NCBI GenBank assembly: GCA_013153105.1
Contig: JAADFC010000154.1
Location: 1 to 12,675, forward strand
Direction of reading: 5' to 3'
Source of the DNA: Thermoproteota archaeon
GTDB taxonomy: Archaea; Thermoproteota; Thermoprotei_A; Sulfolobales; Pyrodictiaceae
Length of the DNA: 12,675 bases
The notes below the pieces were generated by a model, which saw nothing but the letters and a program-made list of their open reading frames with translations, did not search any database and was not told the origin of the DNA. The stretch's first letter is position 1. Each line of letters starts with the position of its first letter. Shown one piece after another: positions 1 through 6,972 of this stretch. A program made the translations under genes and the position numbers.

Positions 1-762
1 GAACCCGGTCGCGCCAGCCTCCGAGGCGAGGAAGGCGGCCAGCCCGCAGCAGTCCGCACCCCTCGGGCAGCAGGCTTCAAGCTTCACCGCCAGCGGCGGG
101 CCCCGCAGCGGCTTATAGAAGGCCTCCACGCAGCCCCTCTCAGCCAGCTCCCTGGAGGGGTGGGCGGCCTCCAGGACCTCCCCCCTATCCAGCACTGCAG
201 ACGCCAGCGCGCGGTCGCTGACCGGGAGCCCCAGCCTCGAGGCTATCGTCCGCGAGTAGCTACGCTTCAACACGCCAGCCACCAGCACGCCGCGCTCGGC
301 GAGCCCCACTAGCCGCCGCGACTCCTCCACCACGCTGCTCCAGACGCTGCTCCTACCCGGCCTGGGCACCAGCTCCCCATCGATTATCACGGCCTCGGGC
401 CCCTCGAGCGATACCGCGAGCCTCCTCTCCTGCAGCCTCGCAAACCCCCTCACATAGTCCGCGTCAACGTCGCCGAAGCTCTCGTAGACCAGCCACCGCC
501 TCAGCGTCCTCCAGGCGTCGCCCCTCCTCACCGCCCCCACCGCGACCAGGCTCAGGCTGCCCCCCACCAGGTTGACAGGGCTGCTCGGAAACGCCGAGTC
601 GACCGCGTACACGCGGCCCCCGAGCCTAAGGGGGCTGCACCGGCGTATCATGCCCCGCTCCTCTAGCAGCCTCCGCAACCCCCTAAGCCGCGCCCCGGCG
701 AAGACACGCTCCAGCAGCCTCACAGCCTCAACACTATCCCCAACCTCGACGACCTCCGGCAA
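1..762 (-). CDS. nurA: NurA-domain nuclease, C-terminus cut by window edge
   Basis: The frame is open from the left edge to about position 810 on the minus strand, so the C-terminal end lies outside the window. NurA enzymes are Mn-dependent 5'-3' nucleases that normally work with the HerA translocase in DNA end resection. Seen here: the block VYAVDSAFPSSPVNLVGGSL (codons at about 618-559), matching the first acidic NurA motif followed by the GG strand, and about 60 residues later AVIIDGELVPR (about 393-361), matching the second acidic motif. The usual DGS is DSA here, a variant. The start is uncertain. ATG at 808-810 lies inside the only AT-rich patch (probable TATA box), so I prefer TTG at 760-762, about 23 nt after the expected transcription start. 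No herA, rad50 or mre11 is visible, so this may be a stand-alone NurA paralogue. The family call is fairly firm; the pathway is inferred. Confidence 0.72.
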   Translation of the reverse strand, partial: MPEVVEVGDSVEAVRLLERVFAGARLRGLRRLLEERGMIRRCSPLRLGGRVYAVDSAFPSSPVNLVGGSLSLVAVGAVRRGDAWRTLRRWLVYESFGDVDADYVRGFARLQERRLAVSLEGPEAVIIDGELVPRPGRSSVWSSVVEESRRLVGLAERGVLVAGVLKRSYSRTIASRLGLPVSDRALASAVLDRGEVLEAAHPSRELAERGCVEAFYKPLRGPPLAVKLEACCPRGADCCGLAAFLASEAGATGF

Positions 763-805
763 CCCCCCGCGCCCACCCCGCCGGCGGCAGCAGCCTAGGC
801 TGCCA

Positions 806-815
806 CACATAATAC
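806..815. promoter_or_regulatory. Probable divergent TATA element between nurA-like gene and trpS
   Basis: CACATAATAC is the only AT-rich patch in the 130-bp divergent spacer. Read on the minus strand it gives GTATTATG, placing transcription start near 785 and a leader of about 23 nt before TTG 762. Read on the plus strand (ATAATAC) it would put the trpS start near 838, leaving a leader of about 55 nt that carries the trpS ribosome binding site. Whether one element serves both directions is inference. Confidence 0.35.
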
Positions 816-893
816 AGCGGCCGTGCAGCCGCCGCGGCAGCCGGCCGGTGGCTCAGACGGCGAGCCGGGAGGCCGGGAGGTGGTGCGGCTATT

Positions 894-2018
894 GTGGCGC
901 AGGAGTTCCGCATAGACCCCTGGGGCACCGCGCTCCGCCTCGAGTATGAGAAGCTGTTCGAGGTGTTCGGAGTACGCCCCTTCGCCGAGATACTCCCAAG
1001 GGTCCGGGAGGTGCTCGGCGAGCCCCTCCACCTAATGAGGCGCGGCGTGGTGTTCGGGCACCGGGACTTCGACAAGATCCTCGACGCCTACGCCCGCGGC
1101 GAGCGTGTGGCGCTCGTCACGGGGTTCATGCCCAGCGGCCGCTTCCACTTCGGCCACAAGATGGTTGCCGACCAGATAATCTACTACCAGAAGCTGGGGT
1201 TCGAGGTTTTCATAGTGATAGCCGACGCCGAGGCCTACGCTGTCAGGAGGCTCGACCGGAGGAAGGTTATAGAGCTCGGCCTCTACGAGTACGTCGCCAA
1301 CCTGATAGCCCTCGGCCTCGAGAAGAACAGGCACACCCACATATACTTCCAGACGAACTACGAGGTCCCCTACTATAGGCTCATGCAGATGTTCTCGAGG
1401 AAAGTGTCGATGGCCGAGATGGAGGCTATATACGGGAAGCTCGAGCCAGCCAAGGTGGTGGCCGCCCTCACCCAGGCGGCGGACATACTCCACCCACAGC
1501 TAGACTACTTCGGAGGCTTCAAACACGTCGTGGTCCCCGTGGGCGCCGACCAGGACCCCCACATAAGGCTCACCAGAGACATAGCAGACCGCTTCGAGAA
1601 CGAGCTCGGCCTCCGCCGCCCCGCCTCGACGTACCACCGCTTCCAGAGCGGCCTCGACGGCAACAAGATGAGCAGCAGCAGGCCCGAGCACACCATATTC
1701 CTCACAGACCCCCCCGAGGAGGCGGTTAGGAAGCTCAAGCGCGCCCTAACCGGCGGCAGGGCCAGCGTCGAGGAGCAGCGCCGCCTAGGCGGAGAGCCGG
1801 AGAAGTGCACAATATACGAGTTCTACGTCTACCATCTCATAGGCGACGACAGGGAGCTGATGAGGATATACCAGGACTGCCGCGGTGGCCGCCTCCTCTG
1901 CGGCGAGGACAAGCAGTACGCCGCCGAGCTGCTGCGCCGCTTCCTAGAGGAGCACCAGCGCCGCCTGGAGAAGGCGAGGGACCGGGTGCTAGACTACGTT
2001 GAGCCGCCCAAGTTCTAG
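894..2018 (+). CDS. trpS: Tryptophanyl-tRNA synthetase (archaeal type)
   Basis: Class I aminoacyl-tRNA synthetase that charges tRNA-Trp with tryptophan in the cytoplasm using ATP. The 374-aa length fits archaeal/eukaryotic-type TrpRS. Visible signatures are the HIGH-class motif as PSGRFHFGHKM (residues 80-90, HFGH at 85-88), the GADQDPHIRLTRDIADRF block of the Rossmann core, and the KMSSS loop (residues 258-262, NKMSSSRPEHTIFLTD). The start is GTG at 894, supported by GGAGGTGG at 877-884 about 9 nt upstream. The gene is divergent from the NurA-like gene and convergent with the PHP gene 25 bp downstream. Nothing is truncated or missing. Confidence 0.97.
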   Translation: MAQEFRIDPWGTALRLEYEKLFEVFGVRPFAEILPRVREVLGEPLHLMRRGVVFGHRDFDKILDAYARGERVALVTGFMPSGRFHFGHKMVADQIIYYQKLGFEVFIVIADAEAYAVRRLDRRKVIELGLYEYVANLIALGLEKNRHTHIYFQTNYEVPYYRLMQMFSRKVSMAEMEAIYGKLEPAKVVAALTQAADILHPQLDYFGGFKHVVVPVGADQDPHIRLTRDIADRFENELGLRRPASTYHRFQSGLDGNKMSSSRPEHTIFLTDPPEEAVRKLKRALTGGRASVEEQRRLGGEPEKCTIYEFYVYHLIGDDRELMRIYQDCRGGRLLCGEDKQYAAELLRRFLEEHQRRLEKARDRVLDYVEPPKF

Positions 2019-2043
2019 ACCCTCCCTCGGGGCGCCCCTACTC

Positions 2044-2772
2044 CTACTCTTCGAGGCTGTGCAGGTCCTCCAGGTAGTCTAGCCTGCTCGGCCCCCCGCC
2101 CCTACGGCGCCGCAGCCTCCTCTCGATGCTCCACGCCAGCGTTGAGGCGTACACCGACACGCCGGGCCTCCCCGGCACCGGGGTGACTCTGCCCCTCCTC
2201 ACAGCCTCGAGTATAGCCTCGTCGCTGGCCTCGTCAGCCTCGACCAAATTGTAGGCGCTCCCGACAGCCTCCGCCACGTGGGCGTCGCTGTTCGCGAGCC
2301 CTGGCAGCCCCAGCTCCCTCGCGGCCTGCTCAGCCTTACGGTTGGACAGGGGGTCGCTGTGCGCGTTGAAAACCTCTATAGCGTCCCACCTCGCCTTGTA
2401 GACTAGGCTGCCGATACCCTTCCTCCTCACGTCAAACGGGTGGGCGGGCACCACCAGGCAGCCCTCGCTGTGCATGTAGTCGAGAAGCTCCAGAGGGTCC
2501 CGCGGCACCCTCTCCGGCAGCCTCTCCCCAGGACAGTAGACGAGGACGTCGCCGCGCGTAGTGCGGACCTCGTTGCCAACTATAACCACTATGTCTAGCC
2601 CCATCGCCTCCGCGGCACGCCTGGCCCGGAGGCCGCCCTCAAAGCTATCATGGTCTGTGACGGCTATGAAGTCCAGCCCCTTCCTGTGGGCCTCGAGTAC
2701 CACCCGTTGAGGCGGGTCCCTGCCATCGCTGACGGTTGTGTGCATGTGCATGTCGCCGCGGAGCCTAGCCAA
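2044..2772 (-). CDS. PHP-domain metal-dependent phosphoesterase
   Basis: PHP (polymerase and histidinol phosphatase) fold hydrolase, 242 aa, a typical size for stand-alone PHP phosphoesterases acting on phosphate monoesters or nucleotides. Metal ligands are visible in order: H9-M-H11 with D16 (MHMHTTVSDG), VTDHD with H41, the glutamate of GNE (E68), H111 in PAHPFD, and the C-terminal NSDAH (D163, H165). The complete set suggests an active enzyme. The TTG start at 2770-2772 has GGGGGGAGG only 1 nt upstream, unusually close. ATG at 2749-2751 is an alternative, but it would leave almost nothing before the first His strand. It is the last gene of the RHH/winged-helix/Cas4-like unit, 37 bp after the nuclease gene. 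The substrate is unknown; PHP proteins include nucleotide phosphatases and DNA-repair phosphoesterases. Confidence 0.88.
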   Translation of the reverse strand: MARLRGDMHMHTTVSDGRDPPQRVVLEAHRKGLDFIAVTDHDSFEGGLRARRAAEAMGLDIVVIVGNEVRTTRGDVLVYCPGERLPERVPRDPLELLDYMHSEGCLVVPAHPFDVRRKGIGSLVYKARWDAIEVFNAHSDPLSNRKAEQAARELGLPGLANSDAHVAEAVGSAYNLVEADEASDEAILEAVRRGRVTPVPGRPGVSVYASTLAWSIERRLRRRRGGGPSRLDYLEDLHSLEE

Positions 2773-2809
2773 GCCTCCCCCCAGCGGGCCCCTCCGGCGG
2801 CAGGCCGGG

Positions 2810-3442
2810 TTACTGGCTTCTCTGCGTCAGCGCGTAGGGGCATAGCCTCCGGTAGGGGCAGTAGCGGCACTCCCACTGGTACCGCGGCCTCGCCGTGTCC
2901 CTAACAGTCTCCCGGACAAGCCCCTCGACGTCGACGTCGCCGGCCTCGACGGGGTGCTCCACAACCCTCTCGGGTGTCACGTAGAGCAGATAGCCCCTAT
3001 CAACGCCTAGAAGCTTCATGTAGACCTTGACCTGTAGCAGGTGGTGCTCGCGCGGAGCGTTGTCGGGGAGGTCGCGCCCCGTCTTAACCTCGACGACAGC
3101 CTCCGGCCTCCCCTCCTCATTGTAGAGCACCAGGTCGGCCCTCCCCTTCAACGTGTACACGCGGCCGTCAACCTCGACCTTCGCCTCGACCGGGACCTCG
3201 GAGCGCCACCGCCCCCCGCCGTTCTCGGAGAGGATGCTGGCCAGGCCACGGTGCACAAGATCGCCTAGCAGGAGGGAGGGCTCGAACCGGAAGCCGAGCA
3301 GAGGGTAGTAGCGCCTCATGACCCGCTTGTGGCTGCATGAAGCCAGGTCAGTTACGTAGACTACCTCCTCGCTGGTCATCTCCCGGAGCTTCTCGGCGAA
3401 CTCGCGCTGCTTAACCCTATACAGAAGCTCCAACACCGCCAT
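2810..3442 (-). CDS. Cas4-like PD-(D/E)XK nuclease with predicted 4Fe-4S cluster
   Basis: 210-aa protein of the Cas4/RecB-like exonuclease family (DUF83 type). Visible nuclease motifs are GDLVHRGL with H64, GRADLVL with D103, AVVEVKTG with E118 and K120, and HHLLQVKVY with Q137 and Y141. Four cysteines are placed as in Cas4 Fe-S nucleases: C36 in DLASCSHKR near the N-terminus, and C192, C195 and C201 in ECRYCPYRRLCPY at the C-terminus. Such enzymes degrade or trim DNA ends. The frame extends upstream to 3535, but the added residues are low-complexity and overlap the preceding gene by about 80 bp. ATG at 3440-3442 is preceded by GAGGT about 10 nt upstream and sits 11 bp after the upstream stop, so I chose it. 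No cas1, cas2 or repeat array is visible, so a CRISPR role is not supported here. DNA repair or defence end-processing is inference. Confidence 0.87.
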   Translation of the reverse strand: MAVLELLYRVKQREFAEKLREMTSEEVVYVTDLASCSHKRVMRRYYPLLGFRFEPSLLLGDLVHRGLASILSENGGGRWRSEVPVEAKVEVDGRVYTLKGRADLVLYNEEGRPEAVVEVKTGRDLPDNAPREHHLLQVKVYMKLLGVDRGYLLYVTPERVVEHPVEAGDVDVEGLVRETVRDTARPRYQWECRYCPYRRLCPYALTQRSQ

Positions 3443-3453
3443 GGCCTGGGACC

Positions 3454-3777
3454 TCACAGGGTGGCCAGCGGCCTCTCCAGGACGCGGAGAAGCTCCTCGA
3501 AGCGGCCGACCTTCATTCGAAGCCTCCTCAGCCACCTGGCCAGGTTGTAGCAGCCCTCCCCCCTCTCTATCAGGCCGCGCTCCCGCAGCCTCATAGCCAC
3601 CAGGTAGGGCTTCCTTATACCGTGTATATGGACCATGTCCTTCTCGAAGAGAAGCTCTCCCACTGATATATTGTCCCAGATGTAGGAGAACACCTTATGC
3701 TCCTCCGGCGTCAACTCGGAGATTAGGGACCGGAGCCTGCGCAGCGCCTCAAGCTCCTCTCTCCCCAGCCTCGCCAC
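3454..3777 (-). CDS. Small winged-helix-like DNA-binding protein
   Basis: 107 aa from GTG at 3775-3777; the frame continues upstream to 3888, but that part overlaps the RHH gene and looks non-coding. The residue pattern suggests a winged helix: an N-terminal helical segment (2-20), a helix in LTPEEHKVFSYIWDNI (22-37), then DMVHIHGIRKPYLVAMRLRERGLIERG (47-73), which reads as turn, recognition helix and the start of a wing. The C-terminal 30 residues are strongly basic (RWLRRLRMKVGRFEELLR). The start overlaps the end of the RHH gene by 29 bp and the stop lies 11 bp before the Cas4-like gene, so translation is probably coupled. A likely role is operon regulator or DNA-binding partner of the nuclease. 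I do not recognise a named family. Confidence 0.68.
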   Translation of the reverse strand: MARLGREELEALRRLRSLISELTPEEHKVFSYIWDNISVGELLFEKDMVHIHGIRKPYLVAMRLRERGLIERGEGCYNLARWLRRLRMKVGRFEELLRVLERPLATL

Positions 3778-3931
3778 CGCCGCTCCCCGCCCGGTACTGG
3801 GTGACCAGGAGCACCAAAGCATAGCGGAGGGCCTCGCTCCGGTTGCGGAACACCCCCGACCGGACAAGGTCGTCGAGCTGCTCCACAAGCTCCGCCGGCG
3901 CCTTGAACGACACTATCACGGTCTGCGGCAT
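3749..3931 (-). CDS. Ribbon-helix-helix (CopG/Arc-type) DNA-binding protein
   Basis: 60-aa protein with a classic RHH layout: a beta strand at residues 4-9 (TVIVSF), helix A at 12-25 (AELVEQLDDLVRSG), a turn with FRNRSEA, and helix B at 32-45. RHH proteins bind DNA as dimers through paired strands and commonly repress their own operon. ATG at 3929-3931 is favoured by GGTGA about 8 nt upstream; GTG at 3941-3943 is an in-frame alternative adding four residues. It is the first gene of the minus-strand unit, downstream of TTTAAA at 3984-3989. The last residues are Gly/Glu-rich and disordered-looking. An antitoxin identity was considered, but the following gene looks like a winged helix rather than a toxin. 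Confidence 0.8.
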   Translation of the reverse strand: MPQTVIVSFKAPAELVEQLDDLVRSGVFRNRSEALRYALVLLVTQYRAGSGGGEAGERGA

Positions 3932-3983
3932 CAGTGGCGTCACCCGGCGGAGAGAGGCTTCCGCTCCAAGCGCCGCGGCCGCC

Positions 3984-3989
3984 TTTAAA
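3984..3989. promoter_or_regulatory. Probable TATA box, shared spacer of RHH operon and aLhr2
   Basis: TTTAAA in CCTTTAAACGGG is self-complementary and the clearest AT-rich element in the 187-bp divergent spacer. On the minus strand it predicts a start near 3960 and a leader of about 29 nt before the RHH ATG. On the plus strand it would give aLhr2 a leader of about 107 nt. No second plus-strand TATA box nearer 4119 was found. RHH autoregulation here would also affect the helicase gene, which is inference. Confidence 0.45.
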
Positions 3990-4118
3990 CGGGTTAATCC
4001 GCAACGCCTGACACGAACTCCTCCAGCCCAGAGACCCTCCTCGGCCTCGCCCTCCCGGGCGGCCGAAGAGTGATACGCCTCCCCCAGGGGCGGCTCGGCG
4101 GGAGGGTGTGCAGCGAAG

Positions 4119-6860
4119 GTGGCAGCGATAGAGTACGTCAGGGAGTGCCCGGGCGACGAGCATGTCTACAGTATGCTCCGAAGCTACGTGGCGGCGTGGT
4201 TCAGGGAGCGCTACGGCTCCTTCACGCTACCCCAGAGGTGCGCCATACCGCTCATAAAGCAGGGTCATAACGTGCTAGTATCATCCCCGACGGGCACGGG
4301 TAAGACGCTTGCAGTATTCCTGGGTATAATAGATGAGCTGTTCAGGCTAGCCGAGAACGGGCAGCTCGAGGACAGGATATACGCGGTCTACGTGTCCCCC
4401 CTCCGCGCCCTCAACAACGATATGAGGAGGAACCTCGAGGAGCCGCTGAAGGGTATAAAGCGCAAGGCAGAGGAGATGGGGCTAGAGCTGCCGGAGATAA
4501 GGGTTGCGGTCCGTACAAGCGACACCAACCCCACGGAGAAGCAGAGGATGCTACGTCAGCCCCCACACATACTCATAACCACGCCGGAGAGCCTGGCGAT
4601 AGCACTGGCCGCCCCCAGGTTCCGCGAGAGGCTCGCAACAGCACGCTGGCTCGTGATAGATGAGATACACGAGCTAGCCTCGAGCAAACGCGGCTCCCAC
4701 CTGAGCCTCGCCGTGGAGAGGCTGGACAACCTCACCGGAGGCAGGCTGCAGCGGATCGGCCTCTCGGCGACGATAGCGCCGCTGGACGAGGTTGCCAAGT
4801 TCCTCGTCGGCTTCAACGACGACGGCACGCCCAGGAGCTGTAAGATTGTCGATGCGAGGTTCGCCAAGCCCATCGATATAAGGGTGCTGGTGCCGGTTGA
4901 CGACCTAATCCACACGCCCGCCGAGGTCGTAAACGAGGCTATATACAGGCTCCTAGCCAAGCTGATACGAGAGCATCGCACGACGCTAGTCTTCACTAAC
5001 ACGAGGAGCGCTACGGAGAGGGTTGTCTACAAGCTGAAGAAGATATTGAAGGAGGAGGGTATAGCGGACATGGACGCTATAGAGGCCCATCATAGCAGCC
5101 TGAGCCGCGACATCCGGCTGATGGTAGAGGAGAAGCTGAAGAAGGGTGAGCTGAAGGTGGTAGTCTCCTCGACGAGCCTCGAGCTCGGAATAGACATAGG
5201 CTACATAGACCTTGTTGTGCTGCTCAGCAGCCCTAAGAGCGTCTCCAGGCTGCTGCAGAGGATAGGCAGGGCGGGTCACCACATAAGGCAGGTGAGCAAG
5301 GGCAGGATAATAGTTGTCGACAGGGACGACCTGGTCGAGTGCACCGTTCTAGCCAAGGCTGGCATGGACAGGAAGATAGATAGGGTGCATATACCCCGGA
5401 ACCCGCTGGACGTTCTAGCCCAGCACCTTGTGGGCATGGCTCTCGAGAAGAAGTGGAGCATCGATGAGGCCTACCGGCTTGTCAGGAGGAGCTACAGCTT
5501 CCACACCCTAAGCCGCGAGGACTTCATGAACGTGCTGCGCTTCCTCGCCGGCCGCTACGGCTTGGAGGAGCACCGGGTCTACGCGAAGATATGGCTGGAC
5601 GAGGAGGAGGGGATCTTCGGTAGGAAGAGGAGTGCGCGCATGATATACTACCTCAACACCGGCACGATACCCGACGAGGCGAAGATAAAGGTTTACACGC
5701 TCGACGGGAGATACGTGGGGGACCTGGAGGAGGCCTTTGTGCAGATACTCACCCCGGGCGACATATTCGTGCTCGGCGGCAGGACCTATGAGTTCGTACG
5801 CAGCGAGGGCATGAAGGTATACGTGAAGCCTGCCGAGGGCCAGCGGCCTACGGTGCCGAGCTGGTTCTCCGAGATGCTGCCCCTGGCCTTCGACTCCGCC
5901 CTGCTCGTTGGAGCCTTCCGGCGCCGGGTGGCCGAGATGATAGCGCGAGGGGTGCCCCGGGAGGAGGTTGTCGAGTGGATAGCCCGGGAGTACCGCCTCG
6001 AGCGCCGCGCGGCCGAGAACATCTACGAGTACGTCAGGGAGCAGTACCTCTACACCGGCGGCCTCGTACCCGGCGACGACATGGTACTCGTCGAGGTGTT
6101 CCACGACTACGAGAACGATGCGACCTCCATAATATTCCACAGCCTCTTCGGGCGCCGCGTCAACGACGCGCTCTCCAGGGCCTACGCGAGCAGGCTAACC
6201 GAGATAGCGGGCAGCAATGTGAGGGTCGCGGTGTCGGACAACGCTTTCATGCTGACAATCCCGGGGATAAGGGAGGTCCCCCTGGACGAGCTAGTGTGGA
6301 GCGTGACCCCCGAGAATATCGAGGACATACTGAAGCGTGTGCTCCGCAACACCGAGCTGCTCAAGAGGAGGTTCCGCCACTGCGCCCAGAGGGCCTTCAT
6401 GCTCCTCCGCCGCTACCGGGGCAGAAGCAAGGACCCCCACAGCCTCCAGCTGAACGCGCAGGCGCTGCTCGAGGCTGTCGAGAAGATACCCGACTTCCCC
6501 GTGTTGAAGGAGGCTTACCGGGAGATTCTCGAGGACTACATGGACATAGAGAATGCGCGGCTCGTGCTGGAGTGGATGCGGGAGGGCAGGGTTCGTGTGG
6601 AGTACTTCGGCCCGGTCACCGTGCCGTCGCCGTTTGCGCACCATATAGTGGTCAGGGGGTACAGCGACATAGTGTTGATGGAGGATAGGAAGAGGATGCT
6701 GATGGAGCTCCACCGCAGGGTTATGGAGCTGCTGCGGGAGAGGATGCTCGAGGCAGGGGCGCTGGAGGCTCAGCGAAGGACCACCTCGTCACCGGAGGCC
6801 TCGGCTCGTTCCCGGGGTACCTCTTCACAGCCCGGCGAGGCTGCCGCTGCTGGAGGCTGA
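4119..6860 (+). CDS. lhr: Lhr-type superfamily 2 helicase (aLhr2-like)
   Basis: 913-aa ATP-dependent helicase of the archaeal Lhr group, which unwinds DNA-containing duplexes and anneals strands, probably in repair or R-loop/replication maintenance. SF2 motifs seen: Q-motif-like FTLPQR (35-40), Walker A SSPTGTGKT (55-63), TTPES (motif Ib), DEIH (181-184), LSAT (215-218), SSTSLELGID (motif V) and QRIGRAGH (380-387). After the RecA domains comes the Lhr-core region with GDIFVLGGRTYEFVR and then FHSLFGRRVNDALSRAYA, which I associate with the aLhr2 subgroup. The last ~40 residues are Ala/Ser/Arg-rich low complexity, beyond the usual end near MLMELHRRVMELL. GTG 4119 is the first start codon after an in-frame stop at 4071 and has GGAGGGTG about 10 nt upstream. 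The gene is divergent from the RHH/Cas4-like operon. Confidence 0.94.
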   Translation: MAAIEYVRECPGDEHVYSMLRSYVAAWFRERYGSFTLPQRCAIPLIKQGHNVLVSSPTGTGKTLAVFLGIIDELFRLAENGQLEDRIYAVYVSPLRALNNDMRRNLEEPLKGIKRKAEEMGLELPEIRVAVRTSDTNPTEKQRMLRQPPHILITTPESLAIALAAPRFRERLATARWLVIDEIHELASSKRGSHLSLAVERLDNLTGGRLQRIGLSATIAPLDEVAKFLVGFNDDGTPRSCKIVDARFAKPIDIRVLVPVDDLIHTPAEVVNEAIYRLLAKLIREHRTTLVFTNTRSATERVVYKLKKILKEEGIADMDAIEAHHSSLSRDIRLMVEEKLKKGELKVVVSSTSLELGIDIGYIDLVVLLSSPKSVSRLLQRIGRAGHHIRQVSKGRIIVVDRDDLVECTVLAKAGMDRKIDRVHIPRNPLDVLAQHLVGMALEKKWSIDEAYRLVRRSYSFHTLSREDFMNVLRFLAGRYGLEEHRVYAKIWLDEEEGIFGRKRSARMIYYLNTGTIPDEAKIKVYTLDGRYVGDLEEAFVQILTPGDIFVLGGRTYEFVRSEGMKVYVKPAEGQRPTVPSWFSEMLPLAFDSALLVGAFRRRVAEMIARGVPREEVVEWIAREYRLERRAAENIYEYVREQYLYTGGLVPGDDMVLVEVFHDYENDATSIIFHSLFGRRVNDALSRAYASRLTEIAGSNVRVAVSDNAFMLTIPGIREVPLDELVWSVTPENIEDILKRVLRNTELLKRRFRHCAQRAFMLLRRYRGRSKDPHSLQLNAQALLEAVEKIPDFPVLKEAYREILEDYMDIENARLVLEWMREGRVRVEYFGPVTVPSPFAHHIVVRGYSDIVLMEDRKRMLMELHRRVMELLRERMLEAGALEAQRRTTSSPEASARSRGTSSQPGEAAAAGG

Positions 6861-6922
6861 AATTAGGGTAGCCCCCCTGCCCGGCTGACGGTTCCAAGGG
6901 CCGGCGGGCGGCTGGGCCCGCA

Positions 6923-6930
6923 TTTATATT
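6923..6930 (+). promoter_or_regulatory. TATA box of the pgk-gap unit
   Basis: TTTATATT stands alone in an otherwise GC-rich spacer (GGGCCCGCATTTATATTTCG). The usual archaeal distance predicts transcription start near 6951, which keeps the GGGGAGG ribosome binding site at 6961-6967 in the leader and leaves about 22 nt before the pgk start. This is the best promoter in the window. Confidence 0.72.
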
Positions 6931-6960
6931 TCGCCGCGGCGTCCCGGTTCGACCCAGCCC

Positions 6961-6967
6961 GGGGAGG
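6961..6967 (+). promoter_or_regulatory. Ribosome binding site deciding the pgk TTG start
   Basis: GGGGAGG lies 5 nt before TTG at 6973-6975. No in-frame ATG occurs until residue 34, within the RVDMN motif, and the nearby GTG at 6978 leads at once to a TAG. The site therefore supports initiation at TTG. Confidence 0.6.
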
Positions 6968-6972
6968 CGTTA

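Noticed and set aside
572..949. Open frame on the plus strand across the NurA/trpS spacer
   Set aside because: It is antisense to the NurA-like gene and overlaps the trpS start; its product is Arg/Ser/Pro-rich with no motif, typical of a shadow frame in GC-rich DNA.
2810..3442. CRISPR-Cas locus suggested by the Cas4-like gene
   Set aside because: No direct-repeat array and no cas1, cas2 or effector gene is present in the window; the gene sits with regulators and a PHP protein instead.
3443..3535. Longer N-terminus for the Cas4-like nuclease
   Set aside because: It would overlap the winged-helix gene by about 80 bp and adds a low-complexity segment; ATG 3442 has a well-placed GAGGT site.
3749..3777. 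RHH plus next gene as a toxin-antitoxin pair
   Set aside because: The second protein resembles a winged-helix DNA-binding protein and shows no toxin motif (no PIN, RelE, VapC or MNT signature).
5508..6140. Long minus-strand open frame inside the helicase gene
   Set aside because: It is opposite conserved Lhr coding sequence and its product (Val/Leu/His/Glu-rich) shows no domain; long antisense frames are expected at this GC content.
5975..6688. Plus-strand frame of over 230 codons within aLhr2
   Set aside because: It overlaps conserved helicase sequence in another frame and gives an Arg/Pro/Gly-rich product without motifs.
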